Notes: a model not told the origin generated them from the sequence alone. 64,000 nucleotides of DNA from Heligmosomoides polygyrus polygyrus (GCA_947396885.1 OX377204.1:23939706-24003705); one strand, 5' to 3'. Counted from the stretch's first letter, positions 23,257-36,217 are shown. A program made the numbers and translations.

Positions 23257-26200
23257 ATGAACCATCTTAAGGGCAAGACCAGAAAGCAAAAGATTAAAGC
23301 TGAAGCCATTTCGCCTGGACCCGCTTCACCTGCTCCCGAAGTTTCTACACCGCCAACCACAAGCAGCTCTCAACCGATAGCCACAAATATCTCTCAGGCG
23401 GTAAAAGTCGCTCCTCCTCGAAGGTATGGCACATTTACCATGCTGTCCAATAATTCCTGTCCGAAAATTTTCAAAGTCTGTAATTTTCCTTAGAAGTGTT
23501 ATAATATCAGGCCTTAGAAGTGTTATAATATCAGGCAAGTGTAAAAACCTTCTAGAAGGTTCTCCAGAGTTCCACGCTAGGGGTATATAAGGCGCAGTCG
23601 ACGCGTCTAGCTACCAGTACAAGCTAAAATGGACCAAGGTCGAATTCGTACGTTCGTGTACTACGAGTGGCTGCTGGGCAACGACACCGGCGCCGCGGTC
23701 GCCAACGTCGGCAGAGCGTGCAAGGAGGATGCAGTGTCCCAACGCACAGCCAGGCGCTGGTTCAATCGTTTCGAGAGCGGCGACACGAGCCTCGAGGACA
23801 GGGAACACCCGCTGAAGATCATGCTCTGCTGCTGGTGGGACGCCAAGGGCATGCTGTACTTCGAGCTGCTCCCGCAAAGCAGGACGGTCACCGCCTCCAT
23901 CTACACCGATCAGCTCGAGAAACTAGCCGCCGCCATCCGAGAGAAGCGTCCCCGACGGGCCTTGGTCCACCTGCTGCACGACAACGCGCGCCCCCACGTG
24001 GCGAAGGAGACCCAGCAGAATTCCCGGACCTCGCTCCCTCCGACTACCACTTGTTCCACCCGCTGAAGCACTATTTGGCCGGAAGAAAATTCACCAACTA
24101 CGACAACCTCAAATCCGACATCGCAGACTTCTTCGAGTCGCAGCCCCCGGAGTTCTGGGCGAAGGGCATCGGCGACCTGCCCAATCGATGGGCCACTGTT
24201 GTGGATAACTGTGGTGATTATATTGCTGATTAGACTTGTTTTTCAATAAAGTTGAAAAGAAATTAAAAATGGTGAAATTTTCGGACAGGAATTATTGGAC
24301 AGCCTGGTATTACTATCTTCCTTATTTGATGTCATTTCAGTTCCTTGGGAGTGTTTCAGGTTCGTGTGCGCAGAACCCATTCGAACATTGGTGTTCATGG
24401 ATCTGGCCTGTAGCCACGTCTTTCCTGGGCTCGTCGAAGCTCAGCGACGTTGCACTCCAGATTTGCTGGGCGAACCTTCTCTTTGTGCGGACAATCTGAA
24501 GCGCCTGATCATGGAAAGTATGTCGCTAATCGGCCTCCGTTCTTCGACTCGATGTAGGGAGGAGATTCATTCTTTGTCGAGACACTCAGCGTGCGGGAAG
24601 CCTGAGGCACTGTTGCGTCAGTTGATCGCCTTCAGCAATCAACACGGGTAGGCTTAAGCGCCACATCCCGGTGTTACCGTCGTTAGAGGAGCCCACAACC
24701 GCAAGAGCCTTCCTGCCAATTGATCGCCTCACAAGTTCTAGAATACCATTCAAAGTATAGAACATTATTATCAGCTTTACCGTAGTCACCTGAAACTTAG
24801 ATGCTCTTCTGCAGTTGGGGTGAATGTAGACCAAGCTTTCATTTCAAAAACTGACGCGATTTCCATGAGGAAGAAGGGGATGGTCGTCCTATGTAGGCCA
24901 GTACTCCTTTTCCAATCATTCCTTTTTCAGCACAGCCTGCCGAATTTCCCCGCATCACAGAGATGTCGTTCTTGAGCGTGCCTCGTGAAACCTTCGTCCG
25001 CGGTCAGAATACCATTCAAAGCCTAATCCAAGAGGTGAGCGCGGTGTCTTGGTTAGTTGATTTTAGTAAGGTGCGGGAGTGCAATCGTAGTTGACGTGGC
25101 CACTGTCAAACGATTTCATAAGAACAGAATGCGTTAAGTATTGAAACTTATTGCACTTAACATTCCTTAGGAAATATTAGGTTGTAACGAAATAAATGGC
25201 ACTCAACCACTGTAAATTTGAATAGTTAATATCTCGGCTTGTAGGCAAGTTTATTAATCGAAATAAAGACCTTCTGATTCTACACATCTTTGCCAACGTG
25301 ACACAAGCTTTTTTATCCCAGTAGCGTAAACTCAGAAGTTCTGGAATTGACGAAATCTTCGAAGGCACTTTTGGCATCCTGTTGGTATTTGAACATTCTC
25401 CCTACCAAGAAGTCGCCAAGATGCTTGAAGAAATGGTAGTCTGTTGGGGAGAGGTCGGGAGAAAACGGAGGATGTGGTAGAGTTTCAGTGCTCAGCTCAT
25501 TCAATTTCTGCAACGTCATTCGTGCTACATGGGGGCGAGCATTGTCGTGCAGAAGGAGAACTCTCCTTCGGTTTACCAAGGCCGGCCGGATATCCTTCAA
25601 CTTTTTCATCATTTCTTCAATTTCAATGCAGTACTTCTCTGCCGTGATGGATTCACCGGGAGAGAGGAAGCTGTAGTGAATAATTCCCAGCGAACACCAC
25701 CATACTGTCACCATTACTTTCTTTTGGTGCAATTCCGGCTTCGCAAAAACCTTGGGCTCTCATCGCTGTCCACCCACTGCGCCGATCGTCGCCTGTTGTC
25801 GTACATTATCCATTTCTCGTCACAGGTTACGATGCGATCAAGGAATGGGTCCGTTTCGTTCCGTAGAAGCAGTGCGCACGAGATCTCATATCGTCGGTTT
25901 CTTTGCTCCTCAGACAGCTCGTGAGGCACCCATCTTTCCAGCTTTTTGGTCTTTCCAATTTCCTTCAGATGCCGGGCAGCTGTGTTGTGACTGACGCCAA
26001 GAACCTTCGCTATCTCCCTGGTACCTTTGTGTGGATCCTCCTCTACCACATCTCTCAGCTTGTCCTCATCAACATCACTATGCCTCCCACGACCTTCATG
26101 TTCTTCCAAGCTCTTATCTCCATTCCGGAACTTCTGATACCAACGATACGCCGTCCGAATTGTGGAACATCCTTGACCGAATGCGGCGTTGATCTTCGCT

Positions 26201-29200
26201 TCCTTAGCTGTAGTGCCCAGCTTGAATTCATACAAGTAAATGCCTCGGATTACCCTTTTGTCCATCTGCAAAAAAGTCAATAAAACTCTAAATTTTTCCC
26301 ACTTTTACATAGGAAATTTGGTACTCACCGGTAGAGCAAAGTTTGCGCTTTTAAATGATATGCCACATGTTACGGTTTGTTCTTGATCAAACGCGTAAAG
26401 ACGCGCCAAAAAAATGGCGTAAGCCAGTGCCATTTAATTCGTTACAACCTAATAGTTGCACTAACGAAATCAGAATAAAGTACACTAGAAACATGAGAAT
26501 ATATACCATTTTGAGCAAGGTCGGGACTGCAACTGATTAGTACATGAAGTATATTGCCTTGCCTGTGTCCAAAACGATTGATGAAGTCTTGGCCTAATTT
26601 TAATTTATTGGTGTTGTCTGTTTTAGCTGCTTGAAATTGAACCTCAAATCTAATAAGCGGGTACTCCCTTACTACATTTGCACCGAGAATTGTCCTTCTT
26701 AAGTTCCCCTCTCCCGACTGGGAACGCTGAAACGGTGTCTAACCATGTTGGCGTGGTTTGCTTATTTCTGCATGTTACTGTTCCTTTGCTGTGTTGGAAA
26801 ATCAGCAGTCAACACCAACAAGGATTGCACCGGTATGGGCACTAACTCTTCCTCACTTCCAGCGGTCATCGTTTCCGTCATCTTTTTCCTCTTCTTCAGC
26901 GTTCCAACTTCATTGCTGGTCCGATTCGTTACGTATTTCTAGTTGGATAATGGTGTAAAAACGAATTTGCTTTAACGATTGGAAGCAATCGCTACAAAAC
27001 ATCTTTACAAATAGTTGGCCGTGAATTTTTGACTCTGTTCCGCTTTCTGAACTCTAGGGATTGAATATTTTTCTCGCTCAAACTGCCTTGGGATTTGTTC
27101 ATAGAGCTGGTCGCTAATCAGAAGCTCGCATTAGGCCCCGTTTATACTTCGTCGTGGCGCGGTGCGACGCCACGTATAGTGGCTATATTGATTGTGCGAC
27201 GCGATCAATTTGGCCTCATTGCGTGGCCATCGCGTCGCGCCGCGATGAAGTATAAACGGGGCCTTAAAGGGCCCCCCCAGACTCCTACGGCGTTGCCGCT
27301 GCCCTATCCTTCATCATAGGGCAGGGACGCAGAGCTCGCCGCCAGCGGCGTCCCTACCCTATCCTTAACCACAGCAGCGAGCGGCGGTGTCGCAGTCTGT
27401 GGGGGCCTTTAGGGTTACGGTAAGTTACAGAACGTATATGTGCAGAAAAAGCTGAACCCACAGTGGCCTTTTATTAGTTGTTCTTCATTTCAAGATCCTA
27501 GTTTGTGATGAGACTCAGTGTATAAGAAATTGGTAGCATTAAAACAATTTATGATCAGCAACATACCCTCACTGAGCACGTGTGAGCAATTTTTTTTCAA
27601 ATCCTTATCTAATGCAGTCAACTATGGTAGCCTATCGCAATACCAACAGTGGACCTTAGATTCATATTCAGCACACCAAGTAATTTGTGCGAGGATTTTG
27701 CTTCACTTATGCGGTTATTGAAGAACAATAGTGACTAATTTGGAAGTGGCTTAATTCCTTTTCTTGCCTAGGACAATGCATCTGGGCGTTCTGTCCTCGG
27801 ACAAGTTTCTCTGTCTTCGTAATTCTGTGACAGCTAGTAGTGGTATCCCGAGAAGAAATTGAATAACGACGATAATAACATTGGTGAGATTGCTCTTTCC
27901 CCAATGCAGTAACGAATTCGATGGTTTGAACAAGCCTTCCTTAATGGTTGCACTCTTTGCCTGGAAACGGAACTTCTTTGCTAAACAGTAGTTCTGCCTA
28001 CTAATCTGGTCTTCCGAATCACTGTTAACCGACTCCTGTTTCAGTCCCCCGACCAGTCATTTGTTCTTCGACTCTCAGCGAACGTGCGTACCTCTCAGAT
28101 TAATCCTGAGCTTAGCCGAGAACAATGGCATGCTTCCCACAACGGCAAGGCCAGTGATAGTGCAGGTTGGTTATGTTACCGCCGTGCATTCCTTGCTGGA
28201 CTTAGAGTGTTGTCTTCAAAAAATTCGTGCTCACATCAGATATGACTAAGGTTAGGCTTTGGATCCTACCTTTTTGTAATAAAACAATGCGCTGTCGCAG
28301 TAAGATAGGACCTCCTAAATCTCTTTTGTATCGTGCTTGTGTACTCTGTATGGTTGTTTACGCCCATAGTGGTGAACTGCAATTACGAGGGTTAATACAG
28401 GGTCAATAGATGTACACTTTGAGAAGCAATCGCGGACCGAAAAAAGTGTCTCAGCACAGTGTTTCTAATGAGGGGAGTGCCCCATTCAGCTGAAAGAACT
28501 GTGTCGCTTCCTTGGATAAGCTAGCGTGCAGCTGCTTTTGTTCTGATTACCCATTTCTTGTTGTTATGGAAAAGTTACACGGTGGCTCATAACGCAGGAT
28601 TTATAGTTCGGTCGTCGTCGTAGCATTATGGAAAGTATCAACATCGATTATACGGCACAGACGTCCGATATGTGTAGCCTTGGTTACGCTGCACCTCCTG
28701 GTGACTGAGCTATAAATCCTGTAGACAACATTTCACGTAAGACTGAACACTTCAAGGAAAGCTGGACACTTTAAACCAAATTTCAAATTATTGGGGTCAA
28801 ACCAAACAGTTCAAAAAAAAAATCAAAACCGGCGTCTTGTAGGATAAACTGAACATTCCTTGCGAACGTCTATACAAGTTTTCAGTTGAAAAACATACAT
28901 TGATTTTTTTTGAATTTGTTTGAATACAACGAAAAATTGCTGCTTCTTTGCGCTCAATCATAACTCTGAACCTTTTTGTAGGTCGAAGGTTTTCGTAGGA
29001 ATTCAGAGTATTGTTTGAGGCTCGACCTAACCTGCCGTGCTATGAAAATGATGTATAGCTACGCACAGCGCATGTTTATGCAGTTTTTCTGTTCATATAG
29101 ATCGCGCATAGGTTTGTTTGAGCTTAGGGAAAGGAATGAATTCTGATATGGGGCCTCTTCGGGAGTTCCCTCCTTTGCTAACGATCTGTGAACGGAGTGT

Positions 29201-32200
29201 CATTACTAGCGTGCCGTCTTCTTTTTTCAGTTAAACGGATGGCATTTCGCATGACACTGCTAATAGCGTTAACTGAAAGCATCTAATTGTGGTTGGGTCA
29301 GAATAGTCCATTTGCCTGTTTCAGTGGTCTGTCGTCCTAAAGACGATCTTGAACTGAAACGGACTTTTGCCGAGGAATGGCCGGCAATGAGGGAATTTCT
29401 TGACAGTTGCGCTAAGCCTGTCTGTTTGAGTATGTGAAGAGCTTCATTCTCTTCCATCTATCCCTTTCTTGTTCATTCGATCCTATAATAATATATTTCC
29501 GTTTCATTTCAGTTTCTCATAAGGGCATGATCTTCGATTTCCGAGCATTATACGGAGAGTTGACACGATGCGGCTTCATAGAGAAGGGTTTGGGTATCCC
29601 GAAAGGGGTGAGTAGTCTCTGAGATGGTGTAGCAGCTGCCTCGTATTATACGAATGGCTGTTCAGGTGGTTTTCGTGGATTCACTTCTGGCCATTCGTGA
29701 GATCGAAAAGGGATATTGCAAGGAAGTGTTCGAGGCCACCAAAGAGCTGTCGTCAAGCACAGGTCAGTCGGTGATTTCGGTGAATCTTTTCAGTAGTATT
29801 TATGGCACTTAGCGGATTTTACGCGCATCGAAATTTGCTCGTAGAATAACCACTGACACTGACGCGGAGGGAGCACAGAACTGGACATAGGAGGAGAACC
29901 GGTATTTGGTTGTCTGGTTGATCTAACTTATCCGTTTTATGGCACCTTTGGTACCTTTCAGCTTTTAGGTGCGGTGCGGTAACACTTCGCCCATTACCCC
30001 CCCCCCCCCCCCCCCTCCCCCCACGTCTCTGCACTCGCTTCGAGTAGAGCTAAACAACCATTCAAACACCGAGTGCACTTTTGAGACCATATTATTTATT
30101 TATTTATTTCTAATACATCTCAAGGACTACGCCAAAAAATACAGCATGAGAGGCACGCGGCGGTTGCAGTAGTAAAGAAAGATAGTAGCAAACTCAAGCA
30201 ATTAAAGAAATGTGGCCAGGTCCCCATGAATATAATCAGAGTGCGCAAAAACTATTGACCTCCACAAATAAGATCGAAGAAGGACTTCTTTTTATGTAGC
30301 CTTAGTTAATAATTGCATCACGCAAACTAAACGCATCACTGTGAATGTTCTTTCAGACAGTGGATCCTCCGACACGCCTTCTAAATTAGACAACACTATT
30401 TCGTGCGTATATGAGTCGCAGTCAACCATGCAAGATGTTGCTGCTTATGAAGACATCGTGGAGGAAAATGATGTAGGAGTGAAATCGTCCGTGAAGGTTG
30501 ACACTTCAAGAGGTACATTTTAAAATGTTTCATAGAAGTTTTAACATGTCATAGCTTATTCCAGCCTACATTATCTCAGGGCGTGATGAGCCAAAAGGGT
30601 CGATTCCTGTTATTAGTCCGCCGAAGAAGAAGAAGGCCGTCTTGCCGAAGTGAGTATCTTATCATCGGTAATAATGATCAAGTGGTTCCAGAAGGATATT
30701 CCATTCTTAGTGTCGGACGATTTTTCTGAGTTGCCTCCTTCGTATTGCAGCATTTGGTTTAAAAGTACTGCTCTTCAGNNNNNNNNNNNNNNNNNNNNNN
30801 NNNNNNNNNNNNNNNNNNNNNNNNNNNNNNNNNNNNNNNNNNNNNNNNNNNNNNNNNNNNNNNNNNNNNNNNNNNNNNNNNNNNNNNNNNNNNNNNNNNN
30901 NNNNNNNNNNNNNNNNNNNNNNNNNNNNNNNNNNNNNNNNNNNNNNNNNNNNNNNNNNNNNNNNNNNNNNNNNNNNNNAGTTACCTCTTTCGTACTGCAG
31001 CGTTTGGTTTAAAAGTACTGCTCTTCAGAGTTCCCAGCAAACCTAAAGAGGGAGCTATCGAGGAGCACCCTCTAAGCGTCTTTGAGGTGCAGAAGTGGCC
31101 TGTAGCTAAGATGAGGCGAATTCGGCCTGAGTTTTTCCGGTGCTGTTTCTCTTTACGGATTAGTTTTGCGTATTTCAACGGATTTATGAATTGCTGTTCA
31201 GGCGGGATTGCAGAGGTGGTTGGGAGTTCATAGAAGGACGAGCGAGGAATTTGCTGGAAAACGACCTACCTGCGCTTTACGAAACGGTAATTTCGTTTCT
31301 TTTTACTCACAAGTTTGTATTATAGTTGTTATTTTGTTACAAGGTTCGATCCTTCGTAGCGAAAAAATCTTATCGCCCGCGACTGCTAACCGATGTATTT
31401 TGAGCGGTTGCTGCAGTGTTTTTTCGTGGTTTTAAATCGATATCATCATATACTATATAATACATACTATATAACAACGCGCTAAACGATGAGTCATAAA
31501 TTGGTCATAAAATCGGGGGGGGGGGGGAATAGGGTGGATATTACGGGATGTGAAAATAGCGCAAAAACACCCACGCGTCTTCTACGTGTCTGGGAACTTA
31601 AGCTCTGAGGGTAACCGAGTCTGCTGAACACGAATCTGAAGTTTGTTTTTGAAGTGACGATCGCCATCAGTCGATATTGATCAAAATATCGCTTTTTTGT
31701 AGATCTCGTTAAGGTGGTCCGAAACCTCAGCCCTAGTGTAATCAAGGTCATACTACATAATAATCCGCAAAGAGCTGTCGATCGGCGAAAATAGGGGAAA
31801 AATAGTGCCGAACACGTCGCCCAACGTGTCTAAGGTTTCAGTAGACGTGTCGAATACGTCACCCGCGTGGAAAAATTTCTGTTCGACATAGCATTAGAAG
31901 GGGAGGGAATCCTTGGTTCTGACAAAAAGGCTTTCGTCGTGCGACCAAAATCGATCAGACGCTCAGTATCTATCGAAAAATCGATATTTGCTTAAGAAGA
32001 GCAGCTAGCTTGATGTGCTTCTCCTCAGCGTAGTGGTACTGAAACATCGCGCGAACCACGCAAGTGCGAGGCACGCCGATGGGCGTGACGGAGCACTTGT
32101 GGCATAATCCGCAAACTATAGACACACCTATAGCCTATAGATCTTAACAGGTCCTCAGCTAAAGGTGCTGTGTGCTACCTTCAGTTTGTAGAAGCCAAGG

Positions 32201-34670
32201 CACGATATTTGACACACAAGAAATCAAAATGTCTCCTAGATTGCGGAATACTAATGAGATTGCTTTTCCCTAGTTGGAATACTGAAGATTTCAAAATGGA
32301 GCCTTTCTATATCCCCATGACTTGGTAACGAAACTTAGTCGATAAGTTCTTGATGTCAATAGGAAAGCAGTGCTTTTCATTTTGCGGTCCGGTAGACGTC
32401 ATAAAAATATGTGTATCTTGACAAGGATGTTTAACATATGTTCTTCAGTTCGTCCAACTTAATGTATTGCTGAAATCGTTGGTCATACGAGCTTCGTCGT
32501 TGATTATGCAATGCCGCTGCTCTTGTACGATGCTCGTAGTCAAAGTTTATGCGCTCACCGGAACTGAAAAGCTGTAGACATGCTTAGGCTACTTATATTG
32601 CGACTACGACCGACCATTTTGTGCCGCAATCATTCTCAGTGGTTAGTGATATTTGCCGTGCAGTTGATTGTCACGTAATTAGCCTAAGTACGTCTAGCTC
32701 ATTATTGTTGTACAGCAAGGTCTCCTTGACCATTAACCTGACATCCTGTTTGCCTATGAACTTTGCGTAAACAGTGAAGTGCCAGTACCAGTCAATCGAC
32801 ATGGCCAATTTTGCTCAGAGTTGGCCATTTGACATGGGAATGACATGAATATGATGAAGGCTGGACGAACAACGTACAGACAGTGTTGGTCGGCAGAATC
32901 GACCGTTGTCGATCGATATTATCTGCTTTTCTCAGAACTCACAGTTCGGGAATCACTCAATATAATGAATGTTAGACGGGTGGGGTGGAGTGAGGAGGGA
33001 AGGCTATTGATAGCCATCTGCCTATCTGCCCAGTTTCACAATGAATAACCGTGGTGTTCCCCCATTTAGGGGTATTTTTGCAGAAGTAACCATAAGTGAT
33101 TTAGGTTGTCAAAACGCCATATGGAGCTCATTTTACACAAGACGATGCTGAGGCTCTAATGCAGGTCAGTTGCGATGCCTTGAAGACCCTAACCTTTTTT
33201 ACTTTTATACTTTTTTTGTTAAAACCCATTGTCTGTATAGGCACAGAAAAATTCCGGGGCGAATACAGGGCGTCTCTATGGTCACGCAGCAGCGATAGCA
33301 TTTGTGGGACACGTCGCTCCGCTGTCTTGCACTTCTACCCATTCCAGTTTTCAGTCGGAATCGAACAGTGTGCGAGGAAAACTGAACTCTACTCGACTTG
33401 TTTGTAGAAATTGAAAGGTCGAAGGGACACTGGAATGGATAGAAATGGAAGATAGAGGAGCGACGTCCTATTCAGGGTAGCATATTTGAGTTCAATGCCG
33501 CAGCCCTCACTCAGCAAAAGTTCTTAGTGCTTAGAGGCTTAGTAGCTTTCATCTTCGTTTATTGCTTCTCGCTGTGGGTTTAGGTAACTCATTTGTGCTG
33601 TTGTACGTTTTCACGAGGCGTGGTGCTCTGAGGTGTAGCTGTTGATGATCACTGAGGGGTTTCCGTTGCTTTCAAAAAGTGAATGCCTGGGATTGGTGGG
33701 CTGTACTGCTTACCAGGGAATGCTGAAAATGACTAGCACTGCGTGAGTGTTCACCCATATGGTTCAAAGTGCGTTCCATTTGTGCAGAGTCCTTTAGCCT
33801 ACCGTGTTAAGACCCCTGAAAACTAGCTGTGGTATCGTACCGTAGCTCTGAACAACAGCTTTCAAACATAGAAAAGCAGAAAAAACAAAAGTACGGCTCC
33901 AAAGTGGAGGATCAGGAATTCGATTTCTTATCAATGCAGGGTATGATTCCATAGTAAACCTGGCATCCTAAGTCGGTTGATTCAAGAACCTTGCAAAATG
34001 AAGCATACCTCTCTTCTATTCGATGGGCGGTGATTCTCGCAGTACTATTCGCTTCCGCCGTTCAGCATGTCTGGGACTTTTCCCTTAGCTGCCGTCATCT
34101 TCATATACAGTGAAGGTAGTGGAATAGATTTCAGATTTTAATAAGTGTTTATTCTAGGTATGCGTCGCCTATGGTCAAGAATTTCGGGACTACATTGATT
34201 ACAAGGCTGCTCATTTCCCGTTTTGAATCCCGTCATCGGCTCGATCGTTGTTGCGTTCGCTGCTCTGTTTAAAGGGAGATTATTTCTGCAAGGCACCCGT
34301 GTGCCTGTTTTCAGTTCGTTCACAGAAAAACGATCACTTCAGGGAATTCGTTTGGATCTAACGAGCATCTTAACGGTGTGTAAATGCTGAAGCTGGGCAT
34401 GTTTCAGCGATTACACAGCGTTACATTCCAGTTTTTGTTGTGATGATGTGCTGTATTGTATTTTCGTAGAAGACACTGGCTGGCATTTCACGACCACTGT
34501 GCATGTACGAGTATTCCGCTTTTTTGCAAAATAAAGAGAAGTCAATGTGTTTCTTTTTGTTGGAATGAGAGGACTTTTCTACCCAGTGCTTAAAGCTTTG
34601 TCACAAAAGGCGTTTCTTTTCGTACCAGCTAAATCTAGGCCTAGCCTTTTCGCCTCGGCTTGATCAGTGA
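23257..34670 (+). CDS. TREX-like DEDDh 3'-5' exonuclease homologue, 11 exons
   Basis: Exons: 23257-23423, 24360-24647, 26627-26660 (weak), 28045-28165, 29513-29607, 29666-29762, 30357-30512, 30565-30649, 31202-31286, 33105-33164, 34587-34670. All phases match, giving 423 codons and a stop. TREX enzymes degrade DNA from 3' ends and limit self-DNA sensing. Motifs: Exo I at residues 63-72, IRTLVFMDLA (D70 kept, catalytic Glu replaced by Ala72); Exo II SHKGMIFDF (D212); Exo III GAHFTQDDAEALMQ (H385, D390, the H-x4-D spacing of TREX). A poorly conserved segment of about 85 residues, acidic and then basic (PPKKKKAVLPK), separates Exo II from III. The N-terminal 55 residues are Pro/Ser/Thr-rich and may have further upstream exons. 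Mariners occupy introns 1 and 2. Loss of the Exo I Glu suggests a weakened or inactive enzyme. Confidence 0.75.
23442..24303 (+). mobile_element. mariner (cecropia-like), internally deleted, intron 1
   Basis: The 28-bp terminal repeats GCTGTCCAATAATTCCTGTC and complement bound 862 bp. The transposase starts at ATG 23629, with an N-terminal helix-turn-helix (SQRTARRWFNRFESGDTSL). It then jumps by internal deletion to the C-terminal half: LHDNARPHVA (second Asp), a frameshift near 24018, then DLAPSDYHLF (third Asp), which resembles cecropia-subfamily mariners. The first catalytic Asp block is missing. A 24-bp direct repeat (CTTAGAAGTGTTATAATATC) lies upstream of the ATG. TA is not seen at the borders. 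Confidence 0.8.
25177..26452 (-). mobile_element. mariner (irritans-like), 1276 bp, intron 2
   Basis: The terminal repeats TTAGGTTGTAACGAAATAAA and complement are each flanked by TA (25175-25176 and 26453-26454). Minus-strand transposase: the N-terminal part at 26280-25714 starts MDKRVIRGIYLYEFKLG, with paired HTH and TCDEKWIMYD (first Asp). A one-base loss near 25742 shifts to the C-terminal part with LLHDNARPHVA and SPTDYHFFKHLGDFL (D,D34D triad). Another one-base loss near 25331 ends it early. It is a recent but inactive copy, closely related to the one at 55.5 kb. Confidence 0.9.
27134..27263. mobile_element. Palindromic PIF/Harbinger-like MITE
   Basis: GGCCCCGTTTATACTTCGTC is mirrored by GATGAAGTATAAACGGGGCC, with TTA on both sides (27131-27133 and 27264-27266). 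A 3-bp TWA duplication with GGSCC ends is the PIF/Harbinger signature. It lies in intron 3 of the TREX-like gene. Confidence 0.8.
27267..27414. mobile_element. GC-rich hairpin MITE
   Basis: AAGGGCCCCCCCAGACT pairs with AGTCTGTGGGGGCCTTT at the far end. Inside, GCCGCTGCCCTATCC and similar blocks also pair. It is the same family as 12997-13183 and abuts the neighbouring MITE. Confidence 0.6.
30779..30978. other. Assembly gap of 200 N inside intron 8 of the TREX-like gene
   Basis: The N run is preceded by a 50-bp sequence (AGTTGCCTCCTTCGTATTGC to CTGCTCTTCAG). It is followed at once by a near copy of it (AGTTACCTCTTTCGTACTGC to CTGCTCTTCAG). The gap therefore lies in, or was created by, a duplicated segment and its real length is unknown. 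Confidence 0.95.
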
Positions 34671-36217
34671 CACGATGGGCATCCGTGGTCGTGCAAAAGC
34701 AACGGCCGCACAGGTGTCGGTGAAGTCTAGCTCCACTATTATGGCCGCGTTCGAAAGGCAGACCAGGACAAAGGTGACTACTGTCTTCGTTTGATAGTTG
34801 TCCACGTTTGTTACTGGAAGAGAGGGATACATCCAGAGCTACGTGAGAGAGAATTTGGCCAAGAGGTGTGTGACAAATGGTGCCAGTAATGAAGTTGAAG
34901 AATATGTACTAGGTAGCCGGGCCCTTACGACATCGACATCGAAGTTGTCCGCGCCGCCGCTCGCCATGCGGTGACCGTATTAAAAGGTTACAGTTTGTAA
35001 AGCAAACCTTCGAGGATTGAGCTAGGCCTATATGTTACACTCCTTCGAGAACCAAGGACGCGATCGCAGGCTGTCGCAGTCACTGGCTTGTTCTTCATAA
35101 AAATCAGCTGTTCACTAAGGTAGATCTAGGGAGACATCTCCTTGCCCATTTATTCGGCACAGCGACATCACATCAGATCACCCCCACTCCTCATCTCGTT
35201 ACACGATGAGAAGTGACGGTCGTGGTGGCGAACGACCGTTCTTTCTCAGCTATTCGAATGGGTAACAAGAGACGTCTGTTGTGCTACAATATGACCATTC
35301 GTAGCCTGACGAATCCTAAGGTTCCTATCCTATCCCAATATGCATATGCGATCTATTATGTTCTGTTTGCTGCTGCGCCAAACGAGGGCCGGTATTATTT
35401 TTTAAGCGGTCTATAACCTTGCTCCCACTTATGGTCTTCGGAGCCCCAAAGGCGTCTCATGGATTCAGTATGCTGGAGCAAACGCAAACGCCTGCATTTC
35501 GAATATCATATTGGGGAAATCCGAACCCATAAACTCATCCTCTGATCCACCGCTTGTGCGGAATCTCCGAGACTGGTTACTGATACGCGCTATTCTGTCC
35601 ATTCTACAATAAATATACATATAAGGATAGGTGTACTGTGTATACCAACGTCATTTCTAACCAAATTTTTGTCAACACCGGAAGTTGTACTACTAACCAT
35701 GTTAAATAAACGAGAAAAAGTCATCTATCTGCCGCGGAAACTAGTCTCGTCTGTTCATTCGTTTAATTCGTGGAGGAATCCAGAATGCCAGGCCTCTTTC
35801 TTTTAATGTCATAACCCTTATTATTCCCTGTCTACCTCGAAAACCTTATTTTTATTCTCCCCCACAGATTCCTCCATTCTCTCGGTCTGGTTACGTTCCC
35901 GTGAAGATCTCCGTGCTGAAACATCTGAAGACGCTTTCTCTCCCGCTTGGGTGCCGCCTACATGAGTGCTCGAGATGGGTTTGAGTGAAGCCTTCTGCTC
36001 ACATTTCCTCCAGGGCTATCCTCTTCCGTCAGTCGTTTCTTCATTTGATTGGCAAAAACTGAGCGCTTACTATAGCCCAGACGCACTCTTGCGATCTCTG
36101 TAATTGTGTCAGGTACCCATCTCTCCTCCCTTTCGGAATAGCCAATTGTGCCTAACTGATACTTTATTCGGAAAGTCTTCTGTTGTGCTATTTTACCGTA
36201 ATGTTTACTCCTTACTG
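34671..36217. other. Interval between TREX-like gene and long-TIR element
   Basis: A 93-codon minus frame at 35958-36239 (GTIGYSEREERWVPDTITEI, then SKRSVFANQMKKRLTEE) has a plausible protein composition. It overlaps the edge of the next element and has no family I recognise. Nothing else is supported. Confidence 0.3.

Noticed and set aside
23629..24233. Intact mariner transposase
   Set aside because: The first catalytic Asp block is deleted and a frameshift splits the C-terminal half.
26745..26942. Small hydrophobic 65-codon frame resembling a membrane peptide
   Set aside because: It lies in an intron of the TREX-like gene, has no start or splice context, and the overlapping frame looks equally open.
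34047..34120. CTCGCAG acceptor with a short open stretch as the last TREX-like exon
   Set aside because: No stop or donor in a sensible place; the exon at 34587 gives a phase-matched ending and a stop.
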